Positions 48,901-59,988 of a stretch of 64,000 bases of DNA are shown piece by piece (position 1 is the stretch's first letter; each line of letters opens with the position of its first letter). The notes under the pieces were generated by a model, which saw only the letters and a list, made by a program, of their open reading frames with translations, ran no database searches and was not told the origin of the DNA. This stretch comes from Branchiostoma belcheri (lineage: Eukaryota; Chordata; Leptocardii; Amphioxiformes; Branchiostomatidae): NCBI RefSeq assembly GCF_001625305.1, contig NW_017802491.1:1546088-1610087 (forward strand). The letters are read 5' to 3'. The position numbers were made by a program, and so were the translations under genes.

Positions 48901-51093
48901 CCGGAGCATGTACAACATATTGTCTGCAAGGCATTCCATGATGTACTACGCTGTGCAGCATTGTAAGCCATATAAATCTCCTGTATACCACTTACCACCA
49001 AGGCCTTGGTTACCATAGAGACCGGCAAACTGGGACATCTGGAAATGGGATAAAACACTCAAAATGAAGTGCAGACACAGTTTTTGCAACAACATTTTGA
49101 CATGGAAAAGTACCAGATACTTTCCTGCAAACTTTCAAGATGAGATTGCATATTCCTGGCAAAGTATGCGAAAATTTGCATTCTTCTTCCTACATGCTTT
49201 CGTCCATCCTCCTGACTTCATTAGAGAGTTTTCTTGGGGCCCACTGGGAAATCCGGGAATGGCAAAAACCATTATTGGGCAGCAGTAGTAATTACTTCTG
49301 CTAGATATCTGAAGTCAAGGGAGTTCGTTTCTTGATGATCTGTTGCTGTAGAAAGCCAACACTTGGGACTTCTGCGCCTGGCTGCTAGAGGCAGCACCAA
49401 CAGTTATCTTAATAGTACATTTCCTATTTGTTATGTATGTAAATTTTTAAACAGACACAGAAGAAAGCTGGTTGTGTGAAAGCTGGCAGTAAGGGGGACA
49501 TTTCTGTATTGCAATGGTGCATATGAAAATCATGGACATGCATGGACATTCACATCTTTCCTTAAAATTTACTCACTTCTACCTAAGGATAAGGCCAAGA
49601 AATCATACTAAAAATTTGTCAAGATGGACTTTTGAAATGCCTTATTGGTAATTCTACCAATCAAAAATAAACCAGTGCATTTAGAGACAAAAGTTCTTGT
49701 TCCTGAATGAGCTTTTTTCTAGGATTTCACTTCAGGATGTTGGTAATGAAAAATGGAGGACCTGTGGTACCTGATCCTTGTCTGGTCTCTGAGGAGGGAA
49801 GACCTGTTGGAAGTACATGGTGGGATCTCCATATTGTTCATTGTCCTGCTCCTCTCCAAACCCCTGCATGAACAAACAGAACATTACTTGTCATCAAATC
49901 ATTTCTACATAACCATCCACTTCATATACTACATTACAAGATAATCTATCAGGAGTTAGCAGTAAGCTACAGCACAAGTGCTTGTAATGCTATGATAGCA
50001 TTAGTATTAGTATGTATAACATTAGCATGGGTTGGTAAGTCCATCTACACAGTACTTAATAAGCAAAATATCAAGTTAGGATGGTGAATAAAGAATGTGC
50101 ATGTACCAGTACCATCCTTTCCTATAGCACTTATTGGTATTAAGCTGCAGCTTTTAACTTGATAGTCAAATAGGCGATCCACTGTAAGAGGGTTACAGGA
50201 TGAACTGTAGCAAATAACTGAGTGAATTGGAGCAAGTGCCTCAACTTAAGTGATGTTTATTGTTTCTGGTACACATAATTTCATACATACAAGATCCAGT
50301 CTGCAAAATGAAATAACGGCATCAAGCAACATACGTGAGACCAAATCTAAAGTATGCACTTTGAAGATGCACTTTGTTGTCATTGAAAAGTCGGAGCATT
50401 GATGACCTATGAGTGATGTTTAGAATAGATAATTTGGTTGTCTTTATGACAATGTATTTACTATTTCTCACCTTTTTTCTCCCAGAGCCGATGAGATTCA
50501 TGTTTTTTCTACTGACAGGTGAGTTTTCCTTCTGTCCTTGAAATCCAAACCTAAGCAGGAAACAGGAGCCATAAATACACAAGGTCAATAACATCATAAC
50601 TTAAACCTCTTCATTGTATCTACAGAAAAAGTGATTACCAAAAGCTCACAGTCATCAGATAGTGAAAAGCGACATCCACACAGCTGAGCTCTGATTCTCC
50701 AAGATGCTGCTTATCCTGCATTTTGATCATCACAATTATTTACGCATCAGAATTTGCATGGCAATGTCATGATTCAAAGGCATGCATTCTCATATTCGAC
50801 AAGTTATATTTGTATCAGGATTGTCCTCACACATGGAAATCAACATGTGGCTGATTCAGACCACAACTTTGGAGGTACACAGTGAAAAAATGAACAGTTC
50901 GGGATAACACAGGACACAATATTACTACAGTCACCCCAGGACATCCTCCCAAAAGCCACAAGTTAGGATTATGCAACAGAATTAGATCAAGCATTCCACT
51001 TGAATTTGAACACTGGCATTCCAGTCAAGATGCAGAACACAGAGATCAGCACAAAGGACAGTCCCAATGTACTCACTGCCCCATCCCAGCCAT
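39956..51093 (-). CDS. CNOT2: CCR4-NOT transcription complex subunit 2
   Basis: Eighteen coding exons join with matching phases: 51077-51093, 50472-50550, 49771-49863, 48996-49038, 48025-48163, 47673-47828, 47180-47246, 46358-46412, 44861-44941, 44458-44544, 44220-44257, 43901-43931, 43509-43565, 42713-42784, 42056-42212, 41298-41359, 40664-40814 and 39956-40184. The product has 537 residues, against 540 in human CNOT2. The N-terminal half is a Gly/Ser/Asn-rich low-complexity region with the conserved DFPALSDR and HNEDFPALPG motifs. Residues from about 339 form the NOT box: MVTDQFGMVGLLTFIRAAET, ALGSDLTTLGLNLNSPE, DFHVPSEYLTNIHIR, RYGEDLLFFMFY, and RDWRYHKEERVWITRAPGME, ending near RPHLPATLHHNPAALA. 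CNOT2 joins CNOT3 to dock on CNOT1, the deadenylase scaffold that shortens mRNA poly(A) tails. The first exon is only 17 coding bases; an acceptor-like CTTCCAG| one base before the ATG suggests an upstream non-coding exon. That exon is also present in a duplicated segment. Confidence 0.96.
45317..45467. repeat. Short repeat bounded by GGGCTCGAAA / TTTCGAGCCC
   Basis: A 151-bp segment in a CNOT2 intron starts with GGGCTCGAAA and ends with its exact reverse complement. The interior has no coding capacity. A related start, GCAGGGCTCAAAT, occurs near 53806. Probably a small non-autonomous element. Confidence 0.5.
45486..45519 (-). repeat. Dispersed repeat, copy 1
   Basis: On the minus strand this reads GGGTCAGTCGGGTAACCAGA followed by AACACAACATTTTT. 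It aligns with the plus-strand sequence at 56272-56305 with a handful of substitutions, so the two belong to one repeat family. Confidence 0.55.
45977..46339. mobile_element. MITE-like element in a CNOT2 intron
   Basis: The left end TTAAAGGAGCACTCAAGT is matched by the inverted right end ACTTAAGTGCTCCTTTAA with one mismatch. Similarity resumes inside the termini (TTATTTTCCAATAG against CTATTGAAAAATGA inverted). The 363-bp length and non-coding interior fit a non-autonomous DNA transposon between the CNOT2 exons at 46358-46412 and 44861-44941; the element ends only 18 bp from the upstream exon. Confidence 0.72.
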
Positions 51094-51909
51094 GCTGGAA
51101 GGTATTGTCACACACCTTTCTGTAGATAGATAACATTAGATACTCAGTTTAAATACTCAAATGAACAAAAAGTAACAAAATACAAATAACTATGTAGAAG
51201 TCTGTTTTCTGATCTTCAGAGGACATTACTTTATTTCTTCCTGTAGCCGTTAAATAGACTGAAAACTTAACTTGTAACATAGTTTTCTCCTCTGCATAAA
51301 TGTCTCGAATGCTCGTAACAATGAACATAAAGTGAATTACAGTAATGAAAAATCATAAGATGCTGCTATGACAGTCTCAAGCAAAGGTGAGAATAATAAG
51401 TTGCAACTCTTCACTGTTTCTTGAAGTGCTACTCACATGGTAAATATTGCATGTAGATTACAGGTACATGATTTGTAATTTGAATGCCAAAACTGTTGGA
51501 AGTTTCTTGTTTCTAAGAAACTTATAAAGCCAGTATCATCTTACTGCTAAGAAACTGTGTAAGTAATATACTGGAATGCCATTCCATGTCCATGACTGAT
51601 CTGTGCTTCTATGCAATGTGTCCTCTTTGACAGGTGGCCATTTACAACGTGGCAGAGTATATGTATATAATAAAAGCAGCTATGAGGTCTAGCTATCTCA
51701 GGTTTTCAGCTCCTACTCATGCCATGCATACATGATAATGGGTGCTTTCAGCAGAACAGCAGTACCCTTGACATTCATAACATATGCACAAACAGTCATG
51801 TAATATCTTCACATGGCAAACCCTGTAGTGGTACAATGTACATTTGTATCTTGCTCCCTTGGGATGTCTACACACATTCCATGTAATAAATAAATAAATG
51901 TAGTTTGAG
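50807..51909. repeat. 1.1-kb duplicated segment, copy 1 (contains first CNOT2 exon)
   Basis: This block recurs at 52410-53518 in direct orientation with about eight substitutions and two small indels (2 bp and about 8 bp) by eye, so it is roughly 99 percent identical. It contains the 17-base first CNOT2 coding exon and its flanks. The right boundary, AGTTTGAG, is shared by both copies. Confidence 0.95.
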
Positions 51910-52389
51910 CAGTGTTTCCGCCAGAGGGCCGTCCACCCGTCATATGACGGCCTGGTGTCGTTTTGGACGGCCTGAACTCGGACAGAGGCCGTCCTCTTAA
52001 AAAATTTCGAGACTCGGAAAAATCAGAGAAATTGACAGTCTTTGTTTTGTTGCTGTAGACGGGGACGCCGTCCAAGGCAAGAAAGACACACGTTGTTTGT
52101 TTTGCTATTGTTATCATGCTGACGAACAATTGATGTCGGCGCCTTTCGCATACGTTAATCTCATTAAAACCCGTTTTTCAAGTCTCCATCCGGTAAAATG
52201 TATCCACAAACATTTTTCCTCGAACAGAATCATTTCGGATGTGAAAATTCTCTTTTGGGAGTTACGTTTTTGTTTTTGATGGTCTTGTAGCGGGCGGGTT
52301 GCATGAAAATCCACGCCGCAGTTCGCTATCCACGCGGCCACGCCGCGGTTCGCTAACACTTCCGGCTTGCTTGATACGCGAAAGGCACC
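51910..52389. mobile_element. Insertion separating the duplicated segments, truncated by the gap
   Basis: A sequence starting CAGTGTTTCCGCCAGAGGGC follows copy 1 precisely where copy 2 instead runs on into unique sequence, so it behaves as an insertion relative to the other copy. It is more CpG-rich than its surroundings. Its right end is lost in the gap. A minus-strand frame (about 51.9-52.13 kb) is open but matches no family I know. Element class unknown. Confidence 0.45.
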
Positions 52390-52409
52390 NNNNNNNNNNN
52401 NNNNNNNNN
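52390..52409. other. Scaffold gap (20 N)
   Basis: Twenty unknown bases exactly abutting the start of the second copy of the 1.1-kb duplication, as expected when two overlapping contigs were placed side by side. Confidence 0.98.
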
Positions 52410-53518
52410 TATTTGTATCAGGATTGTCCTCACACATGGAAATTAACATGTGGCTGATTCAGACCACAACTTTGGAGGTACACAGTGAAAAAATGAACAG
52501 TTCGGGATAACACAGGACACAATATTACTACAGTCACCCCAGGACATCCTCCCAAAAGCCACAAGTTAGGATTATGCAACAGAATTAGATCAAGCATTCC
52601 ACTTGAATTTGAACACTGGCATTCCAGTCAAGATGCAGAACACAGAGATCAGCACAAAGGACAGTCCCAATGTACTCACTGCCCCATCCCAGCCATGCTG
52701 GAAGGTATTGTCACACACCTTTCTGTAGATAGATAACATTAGATACTCAGTTTAAATACTCAAATGAACAAAAAGTAACAAAATACAAATAACTATGTAG
52801 AAGTCTGTTTTCTGATCTTCAGAGGACATTACTTTATTTCTTCCTGTAGCCGTTAAATAGACTGAAAACTTAACTTGTAACATAGTTTTCTCCTCTGCAT
52901 AAATGTCTCGAATGCTTGTAACAATGAACATAAAGTGAATTACAGTAATAAAAAATCATAAGATGCTGCTATGACAGTCTCAAGCAAAGGTGAGAATAAT
53001 AAGTTGCAGCTCTTCACTGTTTCTTGAAGTGCTACTCACATGGTAAATATTGCATGTAGATTACAGGTACATGATTTGTAATTTGAATGCCAAAACTGTT
53101 GGAAGTTTCATGTTTCTAAGAAACTTATAAAGCCAGTATCATCTTACTGCTAAGTAACTGTAAGTAATATACTGGAATGCCATTCCATGTCCATGACTGA
53201 TCTGTGCTTCTATGCAATGTGTCCTCTTTGACAGGTGGCCATTTACAACGTGGCAGAGTATATGTATATAATAAAAGCAGCTATGAGGTCTAGCTATCTC
53301 AGGTTTTCAGCTCCTACTCATGCCATGCATACATGATAATGGGTGCTTTCAGCAGAACAGCAGTACCCTTGGCATTCATAGCATGTGAACATATGCACAA
53401 ACAGTCATGTAATATCTTCACATGGCAAACCCTGTAGTGGTACAATGTACATTTGTATCTTGCTCCCTTGGGATGTCTACACACGTTCCATGTAATAAAT
53501 AAATAAATGTAGTTTGAG
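52410..53518. repeat. 1.1-kb duplicated segment, copy 2
   Basis: Direct copy of 50807-51909, starting at the edge of the scaffold gap. The 17-base first CNOT2 exon and its splice donor are repeated intact at 52680-52696. Whether this is a true tandem duplication or a second haplotype cannot be settled from sequence alone. Confidence 0.95.
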
Positions 53519-53974
53519 AAGATGTCACACATTTGGTCCATGAATTCACCAAATATATGTAACTTTCTTCATTACATTTATGCTGTACATTTGTTTTTGG
53601 TAATATCACTCTATACAATGACTATTCTATTTCTTTGCAAACTGCTTCAAATTCAATGTCTTTGGGAAGCCTTTCCATGTGTCTTTCGAAAGTTATTAGT
53701 AATCAGTATTATCACATTATATGATATTCAGACCTTCCTGTAACAGGGCAATATTGGGGTTTTTTTTACCTCTGGATTAATAAAAATATTGAATGTGCCT
53801 GCAGTGCAGGGCTCAAATTGCAGGTAAAGCTGGAGCTGTGCATGTATTTCTGATGACCTGCACCTAACTTGTACTGGCCCATGTACTGGACCAGTGGAGG
53901 TATGCAGAGGAAGTACATGTATATCAAGCTATGAAATGCATTTAGAAGTGTAAATCTTTGAAGTTGTTTAGTTG

Positions 53975-54080
53975 GGGTACCTCTAGCCGCGGCGACTCTT
54001 GATTCGGGCTTACATTGCATTACCCTCAGCAAGAATGCAATGTAAGCCCGAATCAAGAGTCGCCGCGGCTAGGGTACCTC
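53975..54080. repeat. ~106-bp foldback element
   Basis: Two arms of about 46 bp with a 12-base loop (54022-54033). The left arm includes TAGCCGCGGCGACTCTTGAT and continues to TTACATTGCATT; the right arm is its reverse complement, with small differences only at the outer GGTACC end. No coding capacity. Similar in design, though not in sequence, to the foldback at 32257-32363. Confidence 0.88.
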
Positions 54081-55268
54081 ATACGTACATGAATGCTGAA
54101 GAAACCCTCAGCGGACATACTTGAACTTCAACAAAGTATGATAAAACAATAAAAAGTCACAAATATATAAAGTTAAAAATATGGCCCAAGGGGTCTTATT
54201 TGATCGCAAATTATATCCCTATAATACGTAGTAATATAGATCTATAGCTCAAAATTATGATACATGTATAATTTTAGTCAACTCATTTTTTCAAAAAATC
54301 TGACTACTTGTTCCTGTTTTCAGAACCAAGCTGCACACAATTTTGTTACTCACTAGTAAATGGCCATTTGGGCATACACATTTTTTCATCTTACTTGTCT
54401 TTTGAATCTTCTAACGTGAACAAAAGCCAGTTTACGCTACTGCCTAGTACTACGCTACGTCACCCCCCTCCCCAGATTAGCTTCACCATCAGCAAAATCA
54501 CATAATAACCACCAACCGACATCCTCGTTTTGTACGCAATATTACACACTACTGAAGCCTCAGAGTATATTCATACCTACATAAACTACCTCTATGGTGC
54601 CTTAGGATCAATATCTGGTTCTAATAAAAGCGTCACTGAGGTAAGTAAGCACAAAATCTCACCTTCAAATTCGCCAATCTCGTCAAAATTCTGCTACCTC
54701 CTATCCAACATGGCTTCCTTTGCCATCCGTGACCTCTCACCTATGACGCAGTTTTTGGCCACGCCTCAGGAGCGGGTCCTTTTAGGATTGAGATTCCGTG
54801 TTTCTGTTGTTCAACAAAGACCTTTTCGCAAAAGAGCCAGTGTAACCCATTTTTTAACCCAAATTTATTGCATGATTTCTGAATCAGTTCTCCGATGTTA
54901 TACTGGCCGTAGAAGGGCCCAGTTAGCATCCAAATTTCTACTTTATCTGCCGGTTCTTTCACTGGCACTTCTTCCAATATCATTAGGGGCTGTCATAAAA
55001 TCGCGTCTCTGTCCTATGACCTCTCTACCAAATGCCTACTCAAAGATATATTGGTGTTACACAATAGCTTACTTTTTCATTATCAAATTTATGCATTCAT
55101 TCATTCAAGCATACAAATCAATAACAGGACGCACAAATTGGAAGGGTATCATCAGTGAAGAGAGCTGAATTTTTATAAAATGCCATAAGTAATGTGCTGT
55201 AACATCACGGACCATCACCCATACCGTGTACAAAATATACCGTAACGTATCGACACGTACACGTACAC

Positions 55269-55296
55269 ATATGTGCATGCTATAGCATGCACATAT
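55269..55296. repeat. Perfect 28-bp palindrome
   Basis: ATATGTGCATGCTA followed directly by its reverse complement, just after an ACGTACACGTACAC stretch. No associated gene. Confidence 0.85.
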
Positions 55297-56271
55297 AGTC
55301 ATATCAGGTACACACAAATTGTATGTATCGGATGGCTAAAAGCAAACCGAATTCTATTAACAGTTACATGATATCTCATGCAAGGCCTGTGGCGATGGCG
55401 GTACGTAGCAAACATAACAATCACCCTTACATGTTTTATAGCTGAGATAACCGTTATTTACACGTGTAACGTTATCGATGGATTAGTAGAAATTCAGCCA
55501 TCCATGACCACGTAACGTTACTTATCTATTATTTAACATCATTGCCATCAACAGTCATGATTGTCAAATCATATTGTATTTGATTCAATGCCCAAGTACC
55601 TATACATGTATTCCAAACACAAGGCAATCTAGAATATCAAAAGAACACACGAATGAGTGAAAATTCAAACGTGCATGTACATGTCTACCACTTATCGTAT
55701 TCCAAATCCGTCCACCATTTCGCAATGAAACAAAGCAATTTCACAGTGAGTGCATCTTTGCGGTTACTCAAACCGATAAAATCACGTGCAATTTTCATAC
55801 TGAATTGCCTGCACACCATTTCTCGTGGGTAAATACTCCTCAGGTCATAAAAGATCATGATACTGTATTGTTCAGAAAGCTAGGATACCTATTATGCTAT
55901 AATAAGCGTGGTATTAAATTTTTCAATACCAATATACGCGCAAATCCATTAGTCAGATGATAGATAACAGGTGGCCTTGGAAGCGTCTGTATTGTTTCTG
56001 TGTTCACTGTACAGTAATCTACTCTGGCGCCACAGACTCCACAGACGTAGTGTCCGGGCGCAGTCTAGGGACATTACTTTATCATTTGCTTCAGGCTTTC
56101 ACCTGTTTCAGTCCGGAATCTCAAAGACTGGCATCGGGAATAGTGGAGAAGTTTAAATGCTCAACTTGACTTCCTGGATTTCTGCGCCATTGGCTATCTG
56201 GTTTTCATAAAGAATATAATAAATATATAGAAATATTGCCCACGTTCTAGGAAAAATGTCTTGTTTCCCTT

Positions 56272-56305
56272 GGGTCGGTCGGGAAACCGGAAGCAAAACA
56301 TTTTT
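56272..56305 (+). repeat. Dispersed repeat, copy 2
   Basis: GGGTCGGTCGGGAAACCGGA followed by AGCAAAACATTTTT aligns with the minus strand at 45486-45519. The surrounding bases are less similar. Confidence 0.5.
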
Positions 56306-56848
56306 AACGTGTTAGAAATTCCGCCCAAAATTACAAATATACTAGTACATGTATAGTATTATCCCATAGATTAATTGCCAAGCATTGTTAAGCAAGAGAT
56401 TTCACCATATATTGTATGTTATAATATAGTTGAGCAATGAAGTTACCACCATTATTATTATCATTATCAAATGATGTCGGCAGTGCAAAAAAGATGTCCA
56501 CACCTTGTGACACCCCCTCCTCCAAAAATATTAAATGACTAATTCACACTTGATGATAATTTACATCGTATGTTAAAATGGCCTGGTGACCACTGTCTAC
56601 GGGTACCGGTGTGATACGTGTTGTCCAGGCCCGTCCTCCAAAGTACAGGCCTCCCTTTTTAACACCCAATCTTTCCAGTCCGCCTTTCTGGTTAGTGCTT
56701 GCCGTGGGCAAATTGAACCCGATCCCGTTAAAACCACGGCGTGCGCAAAATGACCTGGGCGAGCTGGCAACACTTTCAGCACCGTAGAGATACCGACATG
56801 CCTACGAGAGTCTGGCTACCAGGTTAATGTTCAAACTGTCTTCCGAAG

Positions 56849-57549
56849 TTACGAGGCCGACCCCCCGCCGGTAAAGAGCGCGGTCCCCTCGTTGAGAGCT
56901 CGGACGATTTCCTCCTCCTGCGGCTCCTCGATGCTGGCGGTCGGCGTGCCTGGGAACCTCTTGTTGTCGTACTTCGCATCAGGTCTACGGGGAAAAGCAA
57001 AGAGCAAGAAGTCAGCATTAAAGAATCTGTGAAGGAATCTGTAAATGCTGTCAAGTACGAAACACGTTTCAAACTGTTCTAGCCGCGAAAGAAGTGAGCT
57101 CTGTAATGAAGCCCATCAAATTCTACCCTAACTTCTTTCCACACGTTTACTATTTTCCCTTCATATTGCTTTGTTTACTGTTAGAGGGAAGGTCTGAATA
57201 CTATATTATAGAATGTAATATTCTGGTTGCTTTGAGTTTGGAAAGTCACAGGGAAGCTTATATAAATATCACTGCTATTTACTACATTTACTTCAATATA
57301 TAACTAGAGGGACTATAGAATGTAGCTACATATTGATATTAAAGATATTGCTTGATTTCAATTAAATTGTTACAGGACGAGTAGATATTTTAGAGCTGTT
57401 ACAAACTTACTTCTGGGAGAGCTGGCGGTAGTACCTCCGTCTGGCCAGCCACCACGCCACGGTACCCCCCACGAAGCAGAAGACCAGGAACAGGACGACC
57501 ACCACCAGGATGGGGATGGACACTCCGTCCGGGACCAGGGCGACCGGGG
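56849..57549 (-). CDS. C-terminal part of an unrecognised single-pass membrane protein (5' exons not found)
   Basis: Two exons, 57411-57549 and 56849-56984, join in phase 2 and end at a TAA. The first encodes a short Pro/Val-rich stretch, then a strong membrane segment (SIPILVVVVLFLVFCFVGGT, extended by VAWWL) and a stop-transfer cluster (ARRRYY). The second encodes a 45-residue acidic cytoplasmic tail (KYDNKRFPGTPTASIEEPQE and on to GGGSAS). Both have high GC at third codon positions, as real exons here do. The upstream exon must end with one base of a split codon, but I could not identify it before the retrotransposon starting at 58.6 kb. It may lie beyond the element. I do not recognise the family. 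Confidence 0.7.
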
Positions 57550-58592
57550 CTGTAAACAGGACAGAACAGAGACGTGAATATTCTATAATACTCACTGATA
57601 TAGATAATTCCGACACTACTGCTGTATGAAATACGGAGATAATAACCACTGGCTCTTTTTGTATCAATATCCCAGTAGTGCCCAGTAGTAGAGTTTGAAT
57701 GATTATCGTCTACCAAAATGTCCGAACTTCATCAACTGTAATTTCATCAGGTTGGTGAATTACTGAATATGAAAGTACGTGTAAAGTTCTTTGTAGCAGA
57801 CGCAGTATAGAAAATGTATCATCTAAGACCGTACAGAACAGACAAAAAGAGAAACACATGAAGGATGGTCATTTTTCAGATGTCTACAGGCCTCTCGACA
57901 GTAAGGTATTTATAGATACACGCTAACCTTTGACGAAATAATAGTGACAATGTAATGAGGTACAATCATGTTTTTGAAGATTACACATGTAACGTTACAC
58001 GTGTCATTTAGCGGAACGAAGAGCCTTGAAGCGGTATGATTACTGTCCCGGCGTCATTAATCCTATTTCACTAATTATACTGTGTGAGTGACGTGATAAG
58101 TTGTTGAGGGCCGTTATCATATCCACAGACTCAGTCAGAACTTATCACAACTGTGCATGCATCATTCTGTTTGATGTTTGTATTTATATATAAGTGCTCT
58201 ATCACTTACTATGAACTGAGTACATCAGACAGTTAGGGGCTGGGGAATGAAACTCCAATAAAGGTAGGTAAAAGTTTCCAGAATAACTTACATGGCACAA
58301 TCGCTACTTTTACATGTATTGCAGCAATAACATAAACGCATGGGAATTTTTCAAAGTAGGTAGCGACTGGGGATGATTCCTTTCCCTATTCCTTTAAATG
58401 TCTGTCATGACGGATCACATCATTTGATCAGACCCCCGGGCACCGCGCGAAAACCACATGACTGATCGACACAACATCAGACGGTACCTTCCAGCCTCCT
58501 GCTGCAGTGACTTTCACACGGGCACTTCACAAATCAACAGTTTCTAGTCTATGTGTCATCATCTCTGATTTCGTTTGAAGCGTAGGTCACAG
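57550..58592. other. Probable intron or intergenic sequence
   Basis: No exon that fits the membrane-protein gene in phase could be found. A minus-strand stretch near 58.49 kb ending AAG|GTACCG looks splice-like but is too short to call. The segment ends at the 3' LTR. Confidence 0.4.
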
Positions 58593-58802
58593 TGTAACGA
58601 TCCAATCCCAGGGTTTATGGAATGAGCAGAAGAGACGAGTGGAGTACTGTGGATCTGTATGTATTCTTCAGAACATGTGGGTAACTCTAACTCAACTGGA
58701 TATAACTGGTTCCTAGTGGACTTGCCTACTCGCCACCGGGGGTGGCAGGTTATACCATTCCCATAGGGGGAACTCTATGGTTCAGCATATTAGATCCTTA
58801 CA
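58593..58802 (-). repeat. 3' LTR (210 bp)
   Basis: The segment begins TGTAACGATC and ends GATCCTTACA on the plus strand, giving the TG...CA ends and short inverted TGTAA/TTACA termini of an LTR. It directly follows the polypurine tract of the minus-strand element. The flank CACAG at 58588-58592 may be the target duplication, but the other side is outside the window. Confidence 0.8.
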
Positions 58803-58814
58803 CTCTTCCCCCCT
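58803..58814 (-). other. Polypurine tract
   Basis: On the minus strand AGGGGGGAAGAG lies immediately before the LTR, the position and composition needed to prime plus-strand DNA synthesis. Confidence 0.85.
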
Positions 58815-59271
58815 ACAACAAGTAAAACTTCTCCTGAAGTTTACAGATATAACAAAATGCAACGGGGAACAGTCCGTATCCGTAACAGTACGAATAAAAC
58901 TACTGAATAAAACTTAACTTGTATTAAAGCTGTCATCACAATAACAAGTAACTTACATGTATCTGAAGTTTGACTTACACTAAAGTTTACGAATATCATG
59001 TAAACATATCAGAGCATAAACATAATTAAAAAAAATAGTTCTATATAGTGTAACGTTACATTTGACAGATCTAGATAAAAGGTATAACGGTATTTGACAG
59101 GGAAGATACACAGATTAAAAAGAAAATCTGTATAAGTTCTAGACGGTTTGTCTTCAACCTCTGTCAAAGTTAACTTCCTGGCGAAGCAAGGTTTTCCGTG
59201 TCCCAATCTAAATACTAGTAGATCGTCAATGCAACAGTCTGATGGGAGAGTTCACAGCTGTAGTAGGTTAT

Positions 59272-59988
59272 CTAGAGTTCTGTGACATAGTCCGCAAGTC
59301 GCGACGGTCTAGTTACTCGTCGACCACGCCGTGTAGCACGTTGCGTAGTGTCTGTTGTGGCCGTTGCTGGTTGAGAAGTTTGCTCATCCGGACAGTCGCG
59401 ATCTGGCTGTGCCGTCGGCGTCCTGGCGACAGGTTCTGCCTGGCGTGTATAGCAGGGTTTCAACCTGTTATAATGCACAGTTTGTTTGCGGTTAGTCTGG
59501 GTGTTCTTGATTGTGTACGTGACACCTGGTTCTCCATCGGAGAGTATTCGTTCCACGACGACAAATGGGCCTTTCCATCGGGGTCTGAGTTTCCGCCGTT
59601 GTGTCGTAGGATCATTCAGCCACACTTTGTCGCCTGCCTTGTATGGTTTGTGGGACGAAGTGAAGTCGTATGCAGCTTTCTGGCGACTGCTCGCTCGCTG
59701 TGTGTTTTGTCTCACGCGGGCGAAGGCGGCGCGGAGGCTGCTTTTCAGGCTTCTGGCGTACGACGTGGTCGAATTCGTGGGGGTATGTGGTCTCGCGTCG
59801 AAGATCACGTCGGCGGGCAGATTTGCTTCCCTCCCATGTACGAGGTAGAAGGGAGTGTAGCCAGTAGATGCGTGTACGGACGTATTGTACGCCAATAGGA
59901 TGTGCGGCAGGTGGTCGTCCCAGTCGTCGCCGGTAGACGAGACATATTTGGAAAGCATTGACTTTAACGTTCTATTAAAACGTTCCAC
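59272..59988 (-). pseudogene. Integrase C-terminal part, out of frame with pol
   Basis: A 238-codon open frame that continues pol after a one-base frameshift. It starts within the segment around the catalytic glutamate (ERFNRTLKSML), then contains the DDWDDHLPHILLAYN region, HGREANLPAD, and a chromodomain-free C-terminal region with KGPFVVVERI and YNRLKPCY, ending in a basic Arg/Thr-rich tail. Because the frame differs from that of the upstream integrase core, no full integrase can be made from this copy. Confidence 0.88.

Larger units (their letters stand above)
51094..56848. other. Region upstream of CNOT2, no other gene assigned
   Basis: The interval holds the rest of the 1.1-kb duplication, an insertion, a scaffold gap and a foldback, all listed separately. 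CNOT2 transcription should begin here; a donor-like CATAG|GTGAGAGG on the minus strand at about 54.74 kb could end a non-coding first exon. A 212-codon plus-strand frame at 54530-55168 and an 80-codon minus-strand frame inside it match nothing I recognise, and I do not call either as a gene. Confidence 0.45.

Noticed and set aside
54530-55168. 212-codon plus-strand frame upstream of CNOT2
   Set aside because: No recognisable domain, AT-rich, no consistent start context; an 80-codon minus frame inside it is equally unconvincing.
59242-59898. 218-codon plus-strand frame
   Set aside because: Antisense shadow of the integrase C-terminal coding region.
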